A DNA stretch of 64,000 nucleotides from Nocardia asteroides (GCF_900637185.1 NZ_LR134352.1:3276001-3340000), one strand, 5' to 3'. Shown: positions 31,098-39,654, counted from the stretch's first letter. Program-made: numbers and translations. The notes: a model not told the origin generated them from the sequence alone.

Positions 31098-31113
31098 TGT
31101 GACGCAGATCACA
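31098..31113. promoter_or_regulatory. CRP/GlxR-type binding site
   Basis: TGTGACGCAGATCACA is an exact match to the TGTGA-N6-TCACA consensus of CRP-family regulators (Crp/GlxR in actinobacteria). It lies about 145 bases upstream of the small membrane gene and 600 bases upstream of the sugar porter, on the side of those genes. Cyclic-AMP-responsive control of sugar uptake is the simplest reading. Confidence 0.7.
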
Positions 31114-31258
31114 TCATCTGTCTTTCGTCGACCGGAGCTGGCACGCTCGTAATTGCTGAACGTTAACCGTTTGTGATCAACGACCAGGTCGACGCCGATC
31201 AGGGGTCACGAACGCGCCGTCCGCCCGCTCCGGCGGGGCGGACCTCGGAGGATCCGGT

Positions 31259-31600
31259 ATGGATCACCTACCGGCCGTGTCGGGGCGGCCGTCCGGAAGG
31301 GGTCTGGAAGAAATGAGCAGCATCTACTTCGAACCCAACAGCAATCTGTCAGTTACCGATCGTGACCGTCGGGTCACGGCCGCGTCGGCCGACTCCTGGA
31401 ACGCGCCGCTGGCGATGCCCGGGTTGATCCTCGGGCTGATCCTGCTCGGGCTGGGCCTGGCCGGGCTGCTGCGGGTGGGGGAATGGGTGGGTGATTACGG
31501 GGCCGAACTGGTCGGCCTCGCCTACCTCCTCTACCTGGGCGCCGCGGGATGGCTGGCGCTGTGGGGCGCGGCCACCGTCCGTTCCCTGCATCGGCGGTAA
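31259..31600 (+). CDS. Small two-helix membrane protein
   Basis: 113 residues from ATG 31259, which has a good ribosome site (GGAGG, 7-base spacing); ATG 31313 is an alternative. Two membrane helices (MPGLILGLILLGLGLAGLL, and LVGLAYLLYLGAAGWLALW) follow an N-terminal soluble part. It has no family I recognise. It precedes the sugar porter by 117 bases on the same strand and may share the CRP-type control region. Confidence 0.65.
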   Translation: MDHLPAVSGRPSGRGLEEMSSIYFEPNSNLSVTDRDRRVTAASADSWNAPLAMPGLILGLILLGLGLAGLLRVGEWVGDYGAELVGLAYLLYLGAAGWLALWGAATVRSLHRR

Positions 31601-31717
31601 TTCGCCATAGCTCGGCCGCCGTGCGGAATTCGCACGGCGGTTTTCGGGCTTCCGGATACTTCGCGCACTCCATTACAGTGCAGGAATCGACCGACTCCTG
31701 CTGGCGGAGGTGTGGAT

Positions 31718-33175
31718 ATGCCCGATTCACCCGCGCGGATCCCGAACACGGTCCAGGACGACACCGGCAAAGTAGTGGTTTCCCCGGTGACCGAACCGCC
31801 CGGCACGGCCGATACGCCCGAGCGGGCCGCCATGCGGGCCACGATCAAGAAATTCGTGCTGACCGTCGTGATCATCGCGGCGCTCGGCGGCGCGCTGTTC
31901 GGCTACGACACCGGCGTCATCTCCGGGGTGCTGGTCTATCTCACGCCGGATTTCGCGCTGACCCAGGCGCAGGTCGGCATCGTCACCAGTTCGCTGCTGA
32001 TCGGCGCGGCCATCGGGTCGATCACCGGCGGCTGGATGGCCGACCGATGGGGCCGGCGAGTGACATTGCTGCTGGCAGGCGGGCTGTTCTTCGTCGGCGC
32101 GCTGGCGCAGGCGCTGGCACCGGACGCGACGGTCATGGTCGTCACCCGGCTCGTCCTCGGTGTCGCGGTCGGCACCGCCTCGCTGGTGGTGCCGATGTAT
32201 GTCTCCGAGATCGCCCCGCCCACCTATCGCGGCAGGCTCGTCTCGATGAACAGCCTGATGATCGCCAGCGGTCAGCTGCTCGCCTATATCGTCAACGCGC
32301 TGCTGGCGCCGACCGGAAATTGGCGGTTGATGCTGGCGATGGCCGCGATTCCCGCCGCGGCGCTGGTGCTCGGCATGTATTTCATGCCGGATTCACCACG
32401 GTGGTACCTGAAAAAGGGGCGCGAGGACGAGGCCAGGAAAGTGCTGCAGCGGTCGTATTTTCCGGAGAATGTCGAACCGACGATCCGGGATATCGAGCGC
32501 ACCGAGGCGGCCGATGTCGCCGTCAAGGACAGCCTGCGCGACCAATTGCGTAAACCGAAAGTGCGCGCGCTGTTCGTCACCGGGGTGGGGCTGGCGCTCA
32601 TTCAGCAATTCGTCGGTGTCAACACCGTCATCTATTACGCGCCGTCCACGCTCGCCCAGGCGGGCATGGGGGACAACGCGGCGATCACCTCGTCGATCGG
32701 CATCGGGATCGGCGCGGTGATCGGTGTCGTGATCGGCATGAGCCTGATCGACCGGATCGGCAGGCGGCCGCTGATGTTCATCGGCCTGTCGGTCATGGTG
32801 GTCGCGCTCACCGGCATGGCGGTGGTCGAGCGGATGCCGCAGAACACCGCCACCGGCTCTGTCCTGCTGGCGCTGATGATCGTCTACATCTCGTCGTTCC
32901 AGGTGGGCGTCGGCGTGCCGACCTGGCTGTTGCTGTCGGAGATCTTCCCCGCCCCGATCCGCGCGACGGCGATGAGCATCACGACATTCCTGATCTGGGC
33001 GGGCAATTTCGTGGTGTCGCTGGTCTTCCCGCCCTTGGGCGAGCTGTGGGGCGCGTCCACCATGTTCGCCGTCTTCGCGGTGATCTCGGCGCTCTCGCTG
33101 GTGTTCTGCTACCGGCGGGTGCCCGAGACGAAGGGGGTGTCGCTGGATCAGATCACCGCTGTCGCGGAGAGCTGA
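31718..33175 (+). CDS. MFS sugar porter family transporter
   Basis: 485 residues and 12 predicted membrane helices. Sugar-porter signatures are present: GGALFGYDTGVISGVL in helix 1, WMADRWGRRVTLL after helix 2, PMYVSEIAPPTYRGRL after helix 4, QQFVGVNTVIYYAPSTL in helix 7, DRIGRRPLMFIG, and the C-terminal PETKGVSLDQI. It resembles XylE/GalP/IolT proton symporters for sugars or inositol. The substrate is not determined. The ATG at 31718 has CGGAGG upstream. Confidence 0.92.
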   Translation: MPDSPARIPNTVQDDTGKVVVSPVTEPPGTADTPERAAMRATIKKFVLTVVIIAALGGALFGYDTGVISGVLVYLTPDFALTQAQVGIVTSSLLIGAAIGSITGGWMADRWGRRVTLLLAGGLFFVGALAQALAPDATVMVVTRLVLGVAVGTASLVVPMYVSEIAPPTYRGRLVSMNSLMIASGQLLAYIVNALLAPTGNWRLMLAMAAIPAAALVLGMYFMPDSPRWYLKKGREDEARKVLQRSYFPENVEPTIRDIERTEAADVAVKDSLRDQLRKPKVRALFVTGVGLALIQQFVGVNTVIYYAPSTLAQAGMGDNAAITSSIGIGIGAVIGVVIGMSLIDRIGRRPLMFIGLSVMVVALTGMAVVERMPQNTATGSVLLALMIVYISSFQVGVGVPTWLLLSEIFPAPIRATAMSITTFLIWAGNFVVSLVFPPLGELWGASTMFAVFAVISALSLVFCYRRVPETKGVSLDQITAVAES

Positions 33176-33189
33176 TCCAGCGCGCCCGG

Positions 33190-34029
33190 TCAGGCCTGCG
33201 GCGGGTCGACGAAGATGTCGTACTCGAGGTCGCCCGAGCCGCCGTAACCGGACAGGTCGGTGACGCCCTCGGTCGCCAGCACGTCGACGTCGAGGAAGCT
33301 GTTGCCGGTGGTCGTGCGGGCGTCGCGGCGCAGGATGGCCACGGCCGCGTCGGCCACGATCTCGGGCGTGCGGGCCTTGGCGATGGCGTCGTCGCCGCCG
33401 AGCAGGTTCTGCACCGCGGCGGTCGCGATCAGGGTCTCGGGCCACAGGCAGTTCGCGGCGACACCGTGCTCGGCGTACTCGGCCGCCCAGCCCAGCGTGA
33501 GCAGCGACATCCCGTACTTGGCCACCATGTAGGCGGGGTGCTCGCCGAGCCAGCGCGGGGCGAGGTTGACCGGCGGCGACAGGCTCAGGATGTGCGCGTT
33601 CTCGCTGCGGCGCAGGTGCGGCAGGGCGGCGCGGGTGAGCAGGTAGGTGCCGCGGATCTGGATCTGCTGCATCAGGTCGAAGCGCTTGATCGGCAGTTCC
33701 TCGGTGGGGGCCAGCGCGATCGCCGAGGCGTTGTTCACGCAGTAGTCGATGCCGCCGAACCGTTCCACCGCGCGGTTCACCGCGTTCTCGACCGAGGCCT
33801 CGTCACGCACGTCGCCCACCACGGCCAGCGCCTTGCCGCCCGCGGCCTCGATCTCGGCGGCGGCGGTGTGGATGGTGCCGGGCAGTCGCGGATCGGGCAC
33901 GTCGGTCTTGGCGAGCAGCACGACATTGGCGCCCTGGCGCGCGGCGGCGACCGCGATCGCCAGGCCGATGCCGCGGCTGCCACCGGACATGATCATCGTG
34001 CGCCCGGCCAGTTCGTGGGTACCGGTCAT
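33190..34029 (-). CDS. SDR oxidoreductase (HSDL2-like)
   Basis: 279 residues. MSGGSRGIGLAIAVAAARQG binds the cofactor, VGDVRDEASV and CVNNASAI follow, and the active site is AYMVAKYGMS (YxxxK). The layout matches the hydroxysteroid-dehydrogenase-like 2 subfamily, which lacks a conventional Ser in places (here SLSPPVNLAPRW). Such proteins are linked to lipid metabolism. It is divergent from a PaaX-type regulator that may control it. Confidence 0.85.
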   Translation of the reverse strand: MTGTHELAGRTMIMSGGSRGIGLAIAVAAARQGANVVLLAKTDVPDPRLPGTIHTAAAEIEAAGGKALAVVGDVRDEASVENAVNRAVERFGGIDYCVNNASAIALAPTEELPIKRFDLMQQIQIRGTYLLTRAALPHLRRSENAHILSLSPPVNLAPRWLGEHPAYMVAKYGMSLLTLGWAAEYAEHGVAANCLWPETLIATAAVQNLLGGDDAIAKARTPEIVADAAVAILRRDARTTTGNSFLDVDVLATEGVTDLSGYGGSGDLEYDIFVDPPQA

Positions 34030-34083
34030 GGGTGAGCTCCTTGTGGTCGGGGACGCCGGCGAGGCGATGGTTGCCCGGAACGT

Positions 34084-34126
34084 TACATATCCAAAACGGT
34101 CGTGGCAATAGTGAAATATGTAGACT
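34084..34126. promoter_or_regulatory. Inverted repeat and -10 in the SDR/PaaX divergent region
   Basis: TACATAT (34084-34090) and ATATGTA (34116-34122) form a perfect 7-bp inverted repeat with a 25-base spacer. The right arm overlaps TAGACT (34121-34126), a TANNNT -10 placed 7 bases before the PaaX GTG. A protein binding the repeat could repress both genes. The PaaX transcript looks leaderless. Confidence 0.5.
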
Positions 34127-34132
34127 CGATCC

Positions 34133-34864
34133 GTGCGACCCCCCATGACCGGCCCCGATACCGACGTGCGCCCGGTGTCGGCCCGTTCGGCGCTGGTCCG
34201 CATCCTCATCGCCGCCGACTCGCCGACGATGACCGCGCGCGAGATCTGTGCCGCGACCACCACCGTCGGCTACCCGGAATCGACCGTCCGGGTCGCGGTC
34301 TCCCGCATGGTCGCCGCCGGTGATCTGGTCCGCGAGAACCGCGCGTACACCCTCACCCCGTCGCTGCGCGCCCGCCGCACCGAACTGACCGCGCCGCGGA
34401 CCTGTGCGTGGACCGGTGACTGGGAGCAGGTCGTCGTCACCGCGGTCGGCCGCCCCGCCGCCGAGCGGGCGACCCTGCGCGCGCGCCTGCTGTCGCTGCG
34501 CCTGGCCGAACTGCGTGAGGGCGTGTGGATGCGCCCGGCCAACCTGGAACGGCCCTGGCCCGCCGATCTCGACGACGCCGTCATCCGGCTGCGCACCCGG
34601 CCCGTCGAGGAGCCCGCCGACCTGATCGCCCGGCTGTGGCCACTGGCCGACTGGTCCGCGCGCGGCCACGCCCTGCTCGCCGCCATCGAAACCCCGGACC
34701 CCACCGCCCGTTTCGCCGCGATCTGCGCGGGCCTGGACCACCTCACCACCGACCCGGTCCTGCCCGCCGACCTAGCCCCCGCCGACTGGCCGGCGACCCG
34801 CCTGCGCACCGTCACCGCCGACTATCTCGCGTGGTTCGCCGCGCAGGGATCCACTCCCGGCTGA
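34133..34864 (+). CDS. PaaX-type transcriptional regulator
   Basis: 243 residues. A winged-helix N-terminus (SARSALVRILIAADSPTMTA, ESTVRVAVSRMVAAGDLVRE) is followed by TLTPSLRARRTEL and a C-terminal domain typical of PaaX-like regulators (TGDWEQVVVTAV, WMRPANLERPWP). PaaX proteins usually repress CoA-thioester catabolic genes and respond to an acyl- or aryl-CoA. The likely target is the divergent SDR. The start could be GTG 34133 (leaderless) or ATG 34145. Confidence 0.82.
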   Translation: MRPPMTGPDTDVRPVSARSALVRILIAADSPTMTAREICAATTTVGYPESTVRVAVSRMVAAGDLVRENRAYTLTPSLRARRTELTAPRTCAWTGDWEQVVVTAVGRPAAERATLRARLLSLRLAELREGVWMRPANLERPWPADLDDAVIRLRTRPVEEPADLIARLWPLADWSARGHALLAAIETPDPTARFAAICAGLDHLTTDPVLPADLAPADWPATRLRTVTADYLAWFAAQGSTPG

Positions 34865-34883
34865 CGCGCGCCGGGCCCGGACA

Positions 34884-34909
34884 GCGCCGGCCGCTCGACC
34901 GGCCGGCGC
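34884..34909. terminator. Hairpin after the PaaX gene
   Basis: A perfect 9-bp inverted repeat GCGCCGGCC/GGCCGGCGC (34884-34892 with 34901-34909) lies 20 bases after the stop. It has no U tract. It is followed at once by the promoter of the next gene. Confidence 0.5.
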
Positions 34910-34914
34910 GTCGG

Positions 34915-34920
34915 TACGCT
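34915..34920 (+). promoter_or_regulatory. -10 element for the GNAT gene at 34928
   Basis: TACGCT (TANNNT) ends 8 bases before the GTG start. With no ribosome site this suggests another leaderless transcript. Confidence 0.45.
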
Positions 34921-34927
34921 CGATCCG

Positions 34928-35503
34928 GTGATCGACGTGCGCCCGATCGAACCCCGCGACGCCGACGGCTTCGTCGCCGCGTTCGAGTCCGTCGCGGCCG
35001 AGGGCCGCTGGATCGGCACCGAACTGCCGGTCGACGACGAACGACGTGCCCGCTGGCGCGAATCCGCGCGGGGCGCCACCGCGGGCGCGCACACCCTGGT
35101 GGCCGTCGACGGCGAGCTGGTCGTCGGCTTCGCCCGCGTCGAGATACGGCACGGCCATGCGCACTTCGCGATGGCGCTGGTGTCGCAGTACCGCGGCCGG
35201 GGACTGGGCCGTCGCCTGCTCGCCGCGTGTGTGGACTGGGCGCGCGAGCACGATGCGCACAAGATCGACCTCGAGGTCTGGCCGCACAACGGCGCCGCCC
35301 GGCGCCTCTACGAAGGAGCGGGGTTCGTCGTCGAGGGTCGTCGCCGCAGGCACTGGCGCCGCGGCAACGGCGAACTGTGGGACTCGATCGAGATGAGCCT
35401 GGTCCTCGACGAGCACTCGCCGGGCAGCCCGTATCCCGACGATCCAGGCGGTTCGCGCGCTACGTTCCCGTCGGGAGAAGCGCGGGGGAGCGGGAATACC
35501 TGA
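34928..35503 (+). CDS. GNAT family N-acetyltransferase
   Basis: 191 residues. The acetyl-CoA motif A is SQYRGRGLGRRLLAA (Q-x-x-G-x-G), followed by VWPHNGAARRLYEGAGFVVEG, the usual GNAT beta-bulge and C-terminal pair. It resembles the RimI-like/small-molecule GNAT group. The last 30 residues (Pro/Gly/Ser-rich) are a tail outside the fold. The substrate is unknown. It is a single gene ending before a hairpin. Confidence 0.87.
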   Translation: MIDVRPIEPRDADGFVAAFESVAAEGRWIGTELPVDDERRARWRESARGATAGAHTLVAVDGELVVGFARVEIRHGHAHFAMALVSQYRGRGLGRRLLAACVDWAREHDAHKIDLEVWPHNGAARRLYEGAGFVVEGRRRRHWRRGNGELWDSIEMSLVLDEHSPGSPYPDDPGGSRATFPSGEARGSGNT

Positions 35504-35609
35504 TCTTGTTCGGGTTGGTTCGGGTGTGGTGCCGGGAGAGTTGAGGTTGTCGCGTCTACCATGGACCGTGCCGTGCGACGTGGCGGCGCCGCATGGTGCA
35601 TGGGGAAGG

Positions 35610-35636
35610 GCCCGCCCCGAGTTCTTCGGGGCGGGC
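35610..35636. terminator. Hairpin between convergent GNAT and XRE-TetR genes
   Basis: A perfect 11-bp inverted repeat (35610-35620 with 35626-35636, 5-base loop) lies between two convergent genes, as a bidirectional terminator would. No U tract follows. Nothing else is supported in the 190-base gap. Confidence 0.65.
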
Positions 35637-35694
35637 CGCACCAGCCTCGCCGAGGCGCTGTGGCCGCCGCGCTGATCAAGCGGCACAGGGGAAT

Positions 35695-36558
35695 TCAGTG
35701 CGCGATGCCGAGCAGTCCGAGGGCGAACCCGGCGTAGTCGGTGGCGATCTGCTCGGGCGTGGCCGGGCCGTCGAGCCGGAACCATTGCGGCAGAGCGGTG
35801 CACATCGTGGCGATGGCGCGACCCGCGGCGCGCGCGTGCTCGGTGCCGCGGCCCGCCTCGGTGAGCGCGGCGTCGATGTCGGCGTCGAGCAGATACTGGA
35901 TCTCGTTGCGGGACGCCGCGATCCGGCGCCGATTCGCGGGTTCGAGGCTGCGCATCTCGCTGGCGCCGATGAAGGCGAGCTCGCGGCGGTGGGTGTGGAA
36001 CAGTGCCAGTGCTTCCACGACCCGCGTCACCCGCTCGCGCCCGGTGCGCGCCTCCGCGCGGGCCGCCGCGATCCGCCGGTGCAGCTCGTCCATGGTGAGG
36101 TCGAGGGCCCGCACGAGCAGGTCCTGCTTGTCACGGTAGTGGTGGTAGACGCCGGGCACGCTCATGCCGGCGCGCAGGGCGATCGAGCGCATGGTGGCGC
36201 CGTGATACCCGGTCTCGACGAAGGAGTCGATGGCGGCCGCGAGGACGGGATCGATCTCCAGTGGCGGGAACGCCCGCCAGGCCACGGCCGGTTCGCCGGC
36301 GGGGGCGTGCACGGTGCCGGCGCGAGGCGGCGGCACCGGCTGCTCGCCGAGCAACCACGGCGTCGGCACGCGGAGTTCGGCCGCCAGCCGCCGCAGTCGC
36401 GGCACGGAGACACCGGTCTTGCCGGTCTCCACGGCGCTGAGCGTGGCCGGGCTGACCTCGATGCGCCGCGCGACCTCCCGCAGCGAGAGGCCGGCCGCGG
36501 TCCGCGCTTCCCGCAGCCGAGCGCCGAGGGTGGCGGAGTCGCCTTCGGTCGTGTTCAC
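35695..36558 (-). CDS. Double-HTH regulator: XRE domain fused to TetR domain
   Basis: 287 residues. Residues about 10-70 are an XRE/Cro-type HTH (LGARLREARTAAGLSLREVA, then VSPATLSAVETGKTGVSVPR). After a Pro/Ala linker a TetR HTH follows (about 105-150, FVETGYHGATMRSIALRAG, MSVPGVYHHYRDKQDLLVRA) with a normal TetR ligand domain. Both DNA-binding motifs look intact. The GTG at 36558 is used; further upstream lies its own palindrome. It is divergent from the acyl-CoA dehydrogenase operon, which it probably represses, with an acyl-CoA or fatty acid as likely inducer (inference). Confidence 0.85.
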   Translation of the reverse strand: MNTTEGDSATLGARLREARTAAGLSLREVARRIEVSPATLSAVETGKTGVSVPRLRRLAAELRVPTPWLLGEQPVPPPRAGTVHAPAGEPAVAWRAFPPLEIDPVLAAAIDSFVETGYHGATMRSIALRAGMSVPGVYHHYRDKQDLLVRALDLTMDELHRRIAAARAEARTGRERVTRVVEALALFHTHRRELAFIGASEMRSLEPANRRRIAASRNEIQYLLDADIDAALTEAGRGTEHARAAGRAIATMCTALPQWFRLDGPATPEQIATDYAGFALGLLGIAH

Positions 36559-36560
36559 GA

Positions 36561-36579
36561 TGTTCAGGATAGCTGAACA
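36561..36579. promoter_or_regulatory. Operator palindrome TGTTCAG-N5-CTGAACA
   Basis: A perfect 7-bp inverted repeat with a 5-base spacer starts 3 bases upstream of the XRE-TetR start codon, in the divergent region. Two more symmetric sites lie closer to the acyl-CoA dehydrogenase: CTGTG-TT-CACAG (36638-36649) and CGAACGTTCG (36655-36664). Two classes of site would suit a protein with two HTH domains. Confidence 0.6.
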
Positions 36580-36688
36580 AATTGACCGTTGTCGAGCCGG
36601 ATGATTGACAGGTAATGCGCGCACGTGCCACTGTCGACTGTGTTCACAGCCGAGCGAACGTTCGGCAAGCGCAGTGAGGAGCGACGCC

Positions 36689-37897
36689 GTGGCGATCGAC
36701 CTGTCCCATCCCCCCGAGGTGCAGCACCTGGTCGAGCGCACCCGGGAGTTCATCCGCGACCGGGTACTGCCGATCGACGACGCCAACGACGGCGACATCG
36801 CCGCCGCCGGTGGTGACGCCCTGCGCGTCGACCTGCAGAAGGCGGCCCGCGAGGAGGGCGTCTTCGCCCCGCACGCGCCGGTCGAATACGGCGGCCTCGG
36901 CCTCGGCATGACCGACCGCGCCCCCGTCTTCGAGGAAGCCGGATACTCGCTGTTCGGCCCCACCGCGCTGAACATCGCGGCCCCGGACGAGGGCAATGTC
37001 CACATGCTCGCCCACATCGCCGACCCGGCGCAGAAGGAGCAGTACCTCGCCCCGCTCGCCCGCGGCGACCTGCGCTCGGCGTTCGCGATGACCGAACCGG
37101 CGCCCGGCGCGGGCTCGGACCCGTCGGCGCTGACCACGCGGGCCGAGCGCGCCGACGGCGGCTGGCGGATCAACGGCCGCAAGGCTTTCATCACCGGCGC
37201 CGACGGTGCCGGCTTCTTCATCATCATGGCCCGCACCTCCGGCGAACCGGGTGACCGCGGCGGCGCGACGATGTTCCTCGCGCCCGCCGACACCCCCGGC
37301 CTCCGGGTGGGCAGGCACATCGACACCCTGGACCGCTCGATGATCGGCGGCCACTGCGAGGTCTTCTTCGAGGACCTGCTCGTCCCCGCGGAGGCGGTGC
37401 TCGGCGCGGTCGACCGCGGCTTCGAATACGCGCAGGTCCGGCTCGGTCCCGCGCGGATGACGCACGTGATGCGCTGGCTCGGCGCCGCCCGCCGCGGACA
37501 CGACGTGGCGGTGGACCGGGTTGCCGAGCGGCGCGGATTCGGTGGCAGGCTGGGCGATCTCGGCATGATCCAGGCGATGATCGCCGACAACGAGATCGAT
37601 ATCGCCGCCACCCGCGCGCTGCTGCTGCGCGCCTGCTGGGAACTCGATCGCGGTGAGTCCGCCGCGAACTCCACCTCGATCGCGAAGACCTTTGCCGCCG
37701 AGGCGATCTTCCGGATCATCGACCGGAGCATGCAGATGTGCGGTGGCCTCGGTGTCGCCGCCGACCTGCCGCTGGCCCGGCTCTCGCGCGAGGTCCGGCC
37801 CTTCCGGATCTACGACGGACCCTCCGAGGTGCACCGGTGGGCCATCGCCAAGCGCGCGGTGAGCGCGGCCGTGCGAGCGCGGAAGGCCGGCGAATGA
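36689..37897 (+). CDS. Acyl-CoA dehydrogenase
   Basis: 402 residues. FAD enzyme of acyl-CoA beta-oxidation. The signature segments FAMTEPAPGAGSDPS (FAD/substrate loop), GRKAFITGADGAGFFIIMAR, and the C-terminal MQMCGGLGVAADLPLAR and IYDGPSEVHRWAIAKR are present. The last matches long- or branched-chain ACAD/ACAD10-11 enzymes. The GTG at 36689 has GAGGAG upstream. The stop overlaps the next ATG (ATGA), so it is coupled to the phosphotransferase. Confidence 0.92.
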   Translation: MAIDLSHPPEVQHLVERTREFIRDRVLPIDDANDGDIAAAGGDALRVDLQKAAREEGVFAPHAPVEYGGLGLGMTDRAPVFEEAGYSLFGPTALNIAAPDEGNVHMLAHIADPAQKEQYLAPLARGDLRSAFAMTEPAPGAGSDPSALTTRAERADGGWRINGRKAFITGADGAGFFIIMARTSGEPGDRGGATMFLAPADTPGLRVGRHIDTLDRSMIGGHCEVFFEDLLVPAEAVLGAVDRGFEYAQVRLGPARMTHVMRWLGAARRGHDVAVDRVAERRGFGGRLGDLGMIQAMIADNEIDIAATRALLLRACWELDRGESAANSTSIAKTFAAEAIFRIIDRSMQMCGGLGVAADLPLARLSREVRPFRIYDGPSEVHRWAIAKRAVSAAVRARKAGE

Positions 37898-38916
37898 CCC
37901 TGCCCGGAATGGATGTCGCCGCGCTGGCGCGGTTCCTGCGCGCGCGGGGGGTGGAGGTCCGCGGCGAGCTGCGGGTCGACCTGATCAGCGGCGGCCGCTC
38001 GAATCTGACCTTCGTCGCCGCCGACGACGTCACCCGCTGGGTGGTGCGCCGTCCACCGGTAGCCGGGCTCACGCCCTCGGCGCACGACATGGCGCGCGAG
38101 TTCACCGTCACCGCGGCCCTGCAGAACTCGGAGGTCCCGGTCGCGCGGACCGTCGCGTTCGACGAGCAGGGCACCGCGCTCGGTGCGCCGATGACCGTCG
38201 TCGAATACATCGACGGCCTGGTCATCCGCGACCGCGACGAACTGGCCGTGCTCACCGACGCGCAGGTCGAGGCGAGCGTCACCGAGCTGGTCGACGTGCT
38301 CGCCCGGCTGCACGCGGTCGACGCGGCGGCGGTGGGGCTGGAGAAGTTCGGGCGCCCGGCCGGTTTCGTCGAGCGGCAGGTGAATCTGTGGGCGTCGCAA
38401 TGGGATCGGGTGAAGACCCGCGACCTGGCCGATGTGCCGACCCTGCACGCCGCGCTGTCCGCGCGCATCCCGGCGCGGTCGGCGGGCTCGATCGTGCACG
38501 GCGACTTCCGCATCGACAACACCATCCTCGACGCGCGCGATCCCGGCCGGGTGCGGGCGGTGGTCGACTGGGAGATGTCGACCCTCGGTGATCCGCTCAC
38601 CGACGCGGCGCTGATGTGCGTGTACCGCTCGCCGATCTTCGACGTGGTGCTCGGATCGTCGGCGGCCTGGACCAGCGACCGCATCCCCTCGGCGGACGAC
38701 CTCGCCCAGGCCTACGCCACGGCGTCGGGGCGCGACCTCGGCGACTGGGGTTTCTATCTCGCGCTCGCCAACTTCAAGCTCGGCATCATCGGCGAGGGCA
38801 TCACCCATCGCGCCCTGCGCGGCTCGGGCGCGGGCGCCGCGGCCGAACGCGCCGCCGAAGCCACCCCCGAATTCATGGCCGCGGGACTGCGCGCGCTGAA
38901 GGGAGCACACACGTGA
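37894..38916 (+). CDS. Aminoglycoside-phosphotransferase-like kinase (ACAD10-type partner)
   Basis: 340 residues. Kinase-like fold with LISGGRSNLTFVAADD (nucleotide loop), the catalytic HGDFRIDNTILD and metal-binding VVDWEMSTLGDPL. This phosphotransferase family is repeatedly found next to, or fused to, acyl-CoA dehydrogenases (as in ACAD10/11), where it phosphorylates 4-hydroxyacyl-CoA before dehydration. That function fits here exactly by neighbourhood. It overlaps the genes on both sides by 4 bases. Confidence 0.88.
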   Translation: MTLPGMDVAALARFLRARGVEVRGELRVDLISGGRSNLTFVAADDVTRWVVRRPPVAGLTPSAHDMAREFTVTAALQNSEVPVARTVAFDEQGTALGAPMTVVEYIDGLVIRDRDELAVLTDAQVEASVTELVDVLARLHAVDAAAVGLEKFGRPAGFVERQVNLWASQWDRVKTRDLADVPTLHAALSARIPARSAGSIVHGDFRIDNTILDARDPGRVRAVVDWEMSTLGDPLTDAALMCVYRSPIFDVVLGSSAAWTSDRIPSADDLAQAYATASGRDLGDWGFYLALANFKLGIIGEGITHRALRGSGAGAAAERAAEATPEFMAAGLRALKGAHT

Positions 38917-39650
38917 CGAGGACAGCCCTGATCAGTGGCGCGTCGCGGGGGATCGGCCGCGGCATCGCCGAATGCCTTGCCCGGCAGCGGTATTCGCTCA
39001 CCATCACCGCGCGCGATGCCGAGCGGCTGGAGGCGGTGGCGGCCGAACTGCGTGCGCTCGGCGCGGGTGAGGTGGTGGCCGTCGCCGCCGACATGGCCGA
39101 CGAAGCGGGCGTCGAGCGGGTGCTCGCGGCGCACGCCGAACGGTTCACCAGCTTGTCCGGGCTCATCCTCAATGCCGGGGTCGGCACCGCGGGACCGCTC
39201 GCCGAGGCCTCCATGCGCCGGTTCGACAAGACGATCGCGGTGAACCTGCGCGCACCGCTGCAATTGATCCAGGGTGCCCTGCCGATGTTGCGGGCAGGCG
39301 CCGCCGCCGATCCGGCGCACGGCGCGAAAGTGGTCGCGCTGTCGTCGATCAGCGGGGTGTATGCCGAAGCGGGCCTGGCGGTGTACGGCGCGGCCAAGGC
39401 GGCGGTGATCTCGCTGCTGGCCACGCTCAATGTCGAGGAGTCGGCCAACGGGGTCACCGCCACCGCGATCGCGCCCGGCTACGTCGACACCGAGATGAGC
39501 GCCTGGATCCACGACCGGATTCCGCCGGAGCAGATGCTCACGGTGAACGACGTGGTCGAGCTGGTCGACTCGGTGTTCCGGCTGTCGGCCCGCGCGGTGG
39601 TGCCCACGATCGTGCTGTCGCGCGCGGGCACCGACGGCTACGGCGCCTAG
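38913..39650 (+). CDS. SDR oxidoreductase
   Basis: 245 residues. ISGASRGIGRGIAECLARQ, ILNAGVG, Ser in ALSSISGVYAE and YGAAKAAVISLLA (YxxxK) are complete. GTG 38913 overlaps the kinase stop (GTGA). As third gene of an acyl-CoA dehydrogenase/kinase operon it probably acts on a hydroxyacyl or ketoacyl intermediate. Confidence 0.88.
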   Translation: MTRTALISGASRGIGRGIAECLARQRYSLTITARDAERLEAVAAELRALGAGEVVAVAADMADEAGVERVLAAHAERFTSLSGLILNAGVGTAGPLAEASMRRFDKTIAVNLRAPLQLIQGALPMLRAGAAADPAHGAKVVALSSISGVYAEAGLAVYGAAKAAVISLLATLNVEESANGVTATAIAPGYVDTEMSAWIHDRIPPEQMLTVNDVVELVDSVFRLSARAVVPTIVLSRAGTDGYGA

Positions 39651-39654
39651 CGGG

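Noticed and set aside
31549..32553. A 334-residue + strand frame overlapping the sugar porter
   Set aside because: Arg/Gly-rich shadow of the membrane protein in another frame.
35562..35697. A short + strand peptide start (ATG 35562) before the convergent hairpin
   Set aside because: A TACCAT-like -10 precedes it, but it runs on into the opposite gene with no stop near the hairpin and no conservation can be judged.
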